The notes beneath the pieces were generated by a model. It was not told where the DNA came from. It saw only the letters and a list, made by a program, of their open reading frames with translations, and made no database searches. A stretch of 8,330 bases of DNA from QHWK01 sp035315685 (GTDB lineage Bacteria > Acidobacteriota > Vicinamibacteria > Vicinamibacterales > CAVVIG01). The DNA lies in NCBI GenBank assembly GCA_035315685.1, contig DATFXR010000890.1:1-8330 (forward strand), given 5' to 3'. The position numbers and the translations under genes are program-made. Shown here piece after piece: positions 5,997 through 8,330 of the stretch (positions are counted from its first letter, which is position 1; every line of letters begins with the position of its first letter).

Positions 5997-7563
5997 AGCC
6001 GGTATCGGCGCCTTCGGTCGTCTCGAGCGCGTCGGTGTGTTCCAGCCTGCGGTAGAGCGCGAGGCCGGCGCCGTCGCAGATGCGAGCGTATCCGGCGAGG
6101 AACGACGGCCGCTCCCGCGCCATCCGCGCCAGCATGTCGCCGCCTGCGGCTTTCTCCTCGATCAAAAGCCAGTCGGCGAAGCGGTGTGGATCCTCGAGCG
6201 CGGCGAGCCAGATGTCGCCGTTGCCTTCGTGCAGAAAGTCGCGGATCACGAGGCCTTGCTGCGACGCCTCCTGCATGTAGTGTCCGAGCGATCCCATGCT
6301 CGCCATGATCTTCGCGCCCGGCTGGAGGTGCCCGATGCAGGCGGTGACGCGCGTCCGCTCGGGTGCGTTCGGCCGATCCCACTGTGCCTCCATGACCATC
6401 GGTGCGGATCGGTCGAGTGGCCGCAATTCGTAGGCAGCGACTGCCATCAGCATGAGTGCGCCGGCAAGTCTCAGGCGGCGCACGGGAACGGTACCGGCGA
6501 GGATCCCGGCGCCGATCGCCTCGGCCGCCATGAGCGGCACCATGTAACGGATGCGGAACGGGTGCCCGCGATAGAACGCGGCCGAGGGAATCGTCGCCAT
6601 CGCCAGCAGGGAAGCGGCGATGAGCGCGCCCGACGGTCGCGTGTCAGATCGTCGGGCAGCGGCTTCAATGTCAGACCGTCGTGTGAAGCGTTCGGCCGAG
6701 CGGACGAATGCAATTGCGATCCCGATGCCGCCGATCCAGGTCAACATCGGGCCGCTCAACGTTCGCGCGCCCCAGCCGATTTCTTTCGCGGCGAGCATGG
6801 CGTCACCGAGCGCCTTGTTCTCGGGCACGAAGAATCCGCTCGAGACGAACCAGGTGCCGATGACGACGCGGCTGAAGACCGCGAAACCGGCGATCGCGAC
6901 AGCAGGATAGGCCGCGATGCGCGCGACCTCACGTGACGAATCCGCCAGCGACTCGCCGCTGCCGCGGCGCGCCCACACCGCTGCGGTCAGCGCCGCCGCT
7001 GTCACCGGCCACGCTTCGTACCGTGTGAGGCACGCGAGTGCGAAGGCGACGCCAACGGGGCGTCGCGCCGGGCGCTGGCCGCGGGTCCACCGAATCAGCA
7101 TCGCCACCGCAACGGTCGTTGTCGCGAGCAGCAGCGGTTCGGTCATCGGCGTCGCCTGCAGGTACAAGACGTTGGGATTCAACGCGAACACGGCGGCCGC
7201 CGCTGCCGCCGCTGCGACTGACTCGGTCTCGGCGAGGACGATCCAGGCGATGGCGGCTGTGGCGATCGCGTACGCGGCGATCGAAATCGCGACCGCCGAC
7301 GCGCCGGTGCGATAGAAGAGATCGATCTGGACGGGGAGCGCGTTCAGCAAGTGCGGAAGCGGCAGCCATACCGCGCCGACCTGCTGCCATCCGGGCGTAA
7401 TGCTGTCGGCGATCCGCCGCGCGACGATGAGATGGCCGCGTGCGTCGTAGTGACTCAGGGTGAGCCCGAGTGCGTGATAGTGCCACGCGGCGAAGACGCC
7501 GAGCATCGCGGCGGCGACACCGATCACCCCGGGCAGGACGCGTCGCACCGACGCTATAATCAC
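5974..7563 (-). CDS. Polytopic GT-C-type glycosyltransferase (GT39/ArnT-like family)
   Basis: 529 residues with many hydrophobic segments (about 11-27, 88-111, 115-128, 143-156, 170-180, 185-196, 216-236, 272-287, 311-328, 343-357, 366-378) and a soluble C-terminal tail of about 140 residues. After the first membrane segment comes the loop LSHYDARGHLIVARR (36-50), whose Asp40 is where GT-C enzymes carry their catalytic acid, then WLPLPHLLNALPVQ (66-79). PMTEPLL (139-145) and LTRYEAW (179-185) are further loop motifs of PMT_2/ArnT-like proteins. Such enzymes move a sugar from a polyprenyl-phosphate carrier to lipid, protein or glycan outside the membrane; donor and acceptor are unknown here. 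The GTG start at 7563 is forced by an in-frame TAG 12 nt upstream. A run of eight alanines (117-124) lies in one helix. It is divergent from the DedA gene with 11 bp between starts. Confidence 0.82.
   Translation of the reverse strand: MIIASVRRVLPGVIGVAAAMLGVFAAWHYHALGLTLSHYDARGHLIVARRIADSITPGWQQVGAVWLPLPHLLNALPVQIDLFYRTGASAVAISIAAYAIATAAIAWIVLAETESVAAAAAAAAVFALNPNVLYLQATPMTEPLLLATTTVAVAMLIRWTRGQRPARRPVGVAFALACLTRYEAWPVTAAALTAAVWARRGSGESLADSSREVARIAAYPAVAIAGFAVFSRVVIGTWFVSSGFFVPENKALGDAMLAAKEIGWGARTLSGPMLTWIGGIGIAIAFVRSAERFTRRSDIEAAARRSDTRPSGALIAASLLAMATIPSAAFYRGHPFRIRYMVPLMAAEAIGAGILAGTVPVRRLRLAGALMLMAVAAYELRPLDRSAPMVMEAQWDRPNAPERTRVTACIGHLQPGAKIMASMGSLGHYMQEASQQGLVIRDFLHEGNGDIWLAALEDPHRFADWLLIEEKAAGGDMLARMARERPSFLAGYARICDGAGLALYRRLEHTDALETTEGADTGFSDARRR
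7555..7560 (+). promoter_or_regulatory. Candidate -10 element for the DedA gene
   Basis: Perfect TATAAT, 14 nt before ATG 7575, lying inside codons 2-3 of the opposite-strand glycosyltransferase. Expected start near 7567, leaving about 8 nt of leader and no Shine-Dalgarno. No -35 consensus is visible. Confidence 0.5.
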
Positions 7564-7569
7564 CTGTTC

Positions 7570-7575
7570 ATTCTA
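7570..7575 (-). promoter_or_regulatory. Candidate -10 element for the GT-C glycosyltransferase
   Basis: Minus-strand TAGAAT ending 6 nt before the GTG start at 7563, the geometry of a leaderless transcript. It overlaps the first base of the DedA start codon. No -35 consensus is visible. Confidence 0.45.
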
Positions 7576-8171
7576 TGGGTGAACTTGCCGGCCGAGTGCG
7601 GTCGCTCGCGATCGCGCTCGGCGGACCGGGACTCGCGCTCGTCGCGTTTCTCGACTCCACGTTCCTGCCACTTCCTGGTATCACCGACCTCCTCCTCGTC
7701 GTGATGGTGACGCGCCGGCCGGCAGCGATGCTGGTCTACGTACTGCTGACCGCCGCCGGATCGGTCGCCGGCTGTCTGGTGATGCACGCCATCGGCCGCA
7801 AGGGTGGGGAGGCGCTCGTGCGACGGCGCTTCACCGGCGAGAAGATCGAGCGCGCGCTTGCCTCGCTGAAGCGCCACGGTGTGATGGCAGTGCTGATTCC
7901 GTCGCTCCTGCCGCCGCCAGCCCCGTTCAAGATTTTCCTGCTGCTCGCCGGCGTCGTCGGGATCAGCGCGGTGCGGTTTGCGACCGCCATTGCGATCGGG
8001 AGGTTCGCTCGCTATTTCGCACTGGGGCTGCTGGCGGTCCGCTATGGCAGCCGCGCGATGACCTACGTGGACGAGCACGGCACGATGGTGTCGCTGGTCG
8101 CGGTCGCTGCGCTCGGCGCCGGCTTCGGCGTCTACCTGATCGTGACCAGGCGGCGCGGCAACCGACGGTAA
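7575..8171 (+). CDS. DedA/VTT-domain membrane protein (YqaA-like)
   Basis: 198-residue integral membrane protein. It opens with an amphipathic start and FLDSTFLPLPGITDLLLVV (25-43), the re-entrant loop region of the VTT (SNARE-associated/DedA) domain. Then come a membrane segment with small residues, AAGSVAGCLVMHAIGRKGG (60-78), the second conserved loop SLLPPPAPFKIFLLLAG (110-126), and two further segments (about 129-153 and 171-189), ending in a basic RRRGNRR tail. Characterised DedA members translocate lipids, including undecaprenyl phosphate, across the inner membrane; short YqaA-type members are mostly unassigned, so transport of a specific lipid is inference. ATG 7575 is used because an in-frame TAA precedes it and no other start is closer to the domain. 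A family 2 glycosyltransferase starts 9 nt after its stop, likely co-transcribed. Confidence 0.85.
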   Translation: MGELAGRVRSLAIALGGPGLALVAFLDSTFLPLPGITDLLLVVMVTRRPAAMLVYVLLTAAGSVAGCLVMHAIGRKGGEALVRRRFTGEKIERALASLKRHGVMAVLIPSLLPPPAPFKIFLLLAGVVGISAVRFATAIAIGRFARYFALGLLAVRYGSRAMTYVDEHGTMVSLVAVAALGAGFGVYLIVTRRRGNRR

Positions 8172-8180
8172 TCCATTATC

Positions 8181-8330
8181 ATGAGCCCCGTGGAGCTCAG
8201 CGTCGTCATCCCGATTCGCAATGAGGCGCCGGCGCTCGAGGAGCTCTACCGCGAGCTCACCGAGCGGCTCACGGCGTGGGGACGCCCCTACGAGATCCTG
8301 TTCGTCGACGACGGCAGCACCGACGAGAGC
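8181..8330 (+). CDS. Family 2 glycosyltransferase, N-terminal part
   Basis: The first 50 codons are present and the frame runs off the right edge. The peptide has the two opening signatures of GT-A family 2 enzymes: LSVVIPIRNEAPALEELY (6-23), where the nucleotide-sugar base binds, and ILFVDDGSTDES (39-50), with the DD of the nucleotide site. The form resembles dolichol/polyprenyl-phosphate sugar synthases (DPMS, GtrB, ArnC-like), which load a sugar from a nucleotide donor onto a lipid carrier at the cytoplasmic face, but the C-terminal part that would separate these from other GT2 enzymes is missing. ATG at 8181 follows the DedA stop by 9 nt. No Shine-Dalgarno is seen. Confidence 0.9.
   Translation, partial: MSPVELSVVIPIRNEAPALEELYRELTERLTAWGRPYEILFVDDGSTDES

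Overview
This 8.3 kb window is a high-GC, gene-dense stretch of a bacterial chromosome. Nothing in it is a phage, plasmid or transposase gene. Protein style (a secreted outer-membrane barrel ending in Phe, a class II EPSP synthase, a GT-C membrane protein with its LxLPHLLNALPVQ-type loop) suggests a Gram-negative soil or sediment bacterium. My best guess is an Acidobacteriota of the Vicinamibacteria type, but that is inference from sequence style alone.

Layout, left to right. (1) Minus strand, 1-1890: a compact operon aroA (EPSP synthase) - aroK (shikimate kinase) - a metallophosphoesterase that runs off the left edge. The gaps are 16 nt and then a one-base stop/start overlap. The first two enzymes carry out steps 6 and 5 of the shikimate pathway. 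(2) Plus strand, 1985-3259: a divergent pair made of a small RsbW/SpoIIAB-type ATPase and an inositol-monophosphatase-family enzyme. They abut with no intergenic base, are driven by a recognisable sigma70-type promoter (1943-1971), and end in a stem-loop terminator (3284-3308). (3) Plus strand, 3393-4106: a small secreted beta-barrel protein with a strong Shine-Dalgarno. (4) 4107-4469: a non-coding stretch filled by palindromic repeat material, namely a long near-perfect hairpin followed by two tandem 111-bp copies of an inverted-repeat unit. (5) Plus strand, 4470-5996: a secreted alkaline-phosphatase-superfamily phosphodiesterase. (6) Minus strand, 5974-7563: a polytopic GT-C-type glycosyltransferase, tail-to-tail with the phosphodiesterase and overlapping it by 23 bp. 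(7) Plus strand, 7575-8330: a DedA/VTT-family membrane protein, then the first 50 codons of a family 2 glycosyltransferase cut by the right edge.

Functionally the window falls into aromatic amino-acid biosynthesis on the left, an unlinked regulatory/phosphatase pair, envelope proteins in the middle, and on the right a group that fits lipid-carrier-linked glycosylation (GT2 to make a polyprenyl-phosphate sugar, GT-C to use it, DedA possibly to handle the carrier). That last link is inference.

The most unusual things are the palindromic composite at 4118-4412 and a recurring start-site design. Several genes have a TANNNT -10-like hexamer only 6-14 nt before the start codon and no Shine-Dalgarno, which suggests leaderless or near-leaderless transcripts. 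At 7555-7575 two such elements face each other inside the first codons of divergent genes. I do not see a clear new defence, mobile or enzymatic system in the window.
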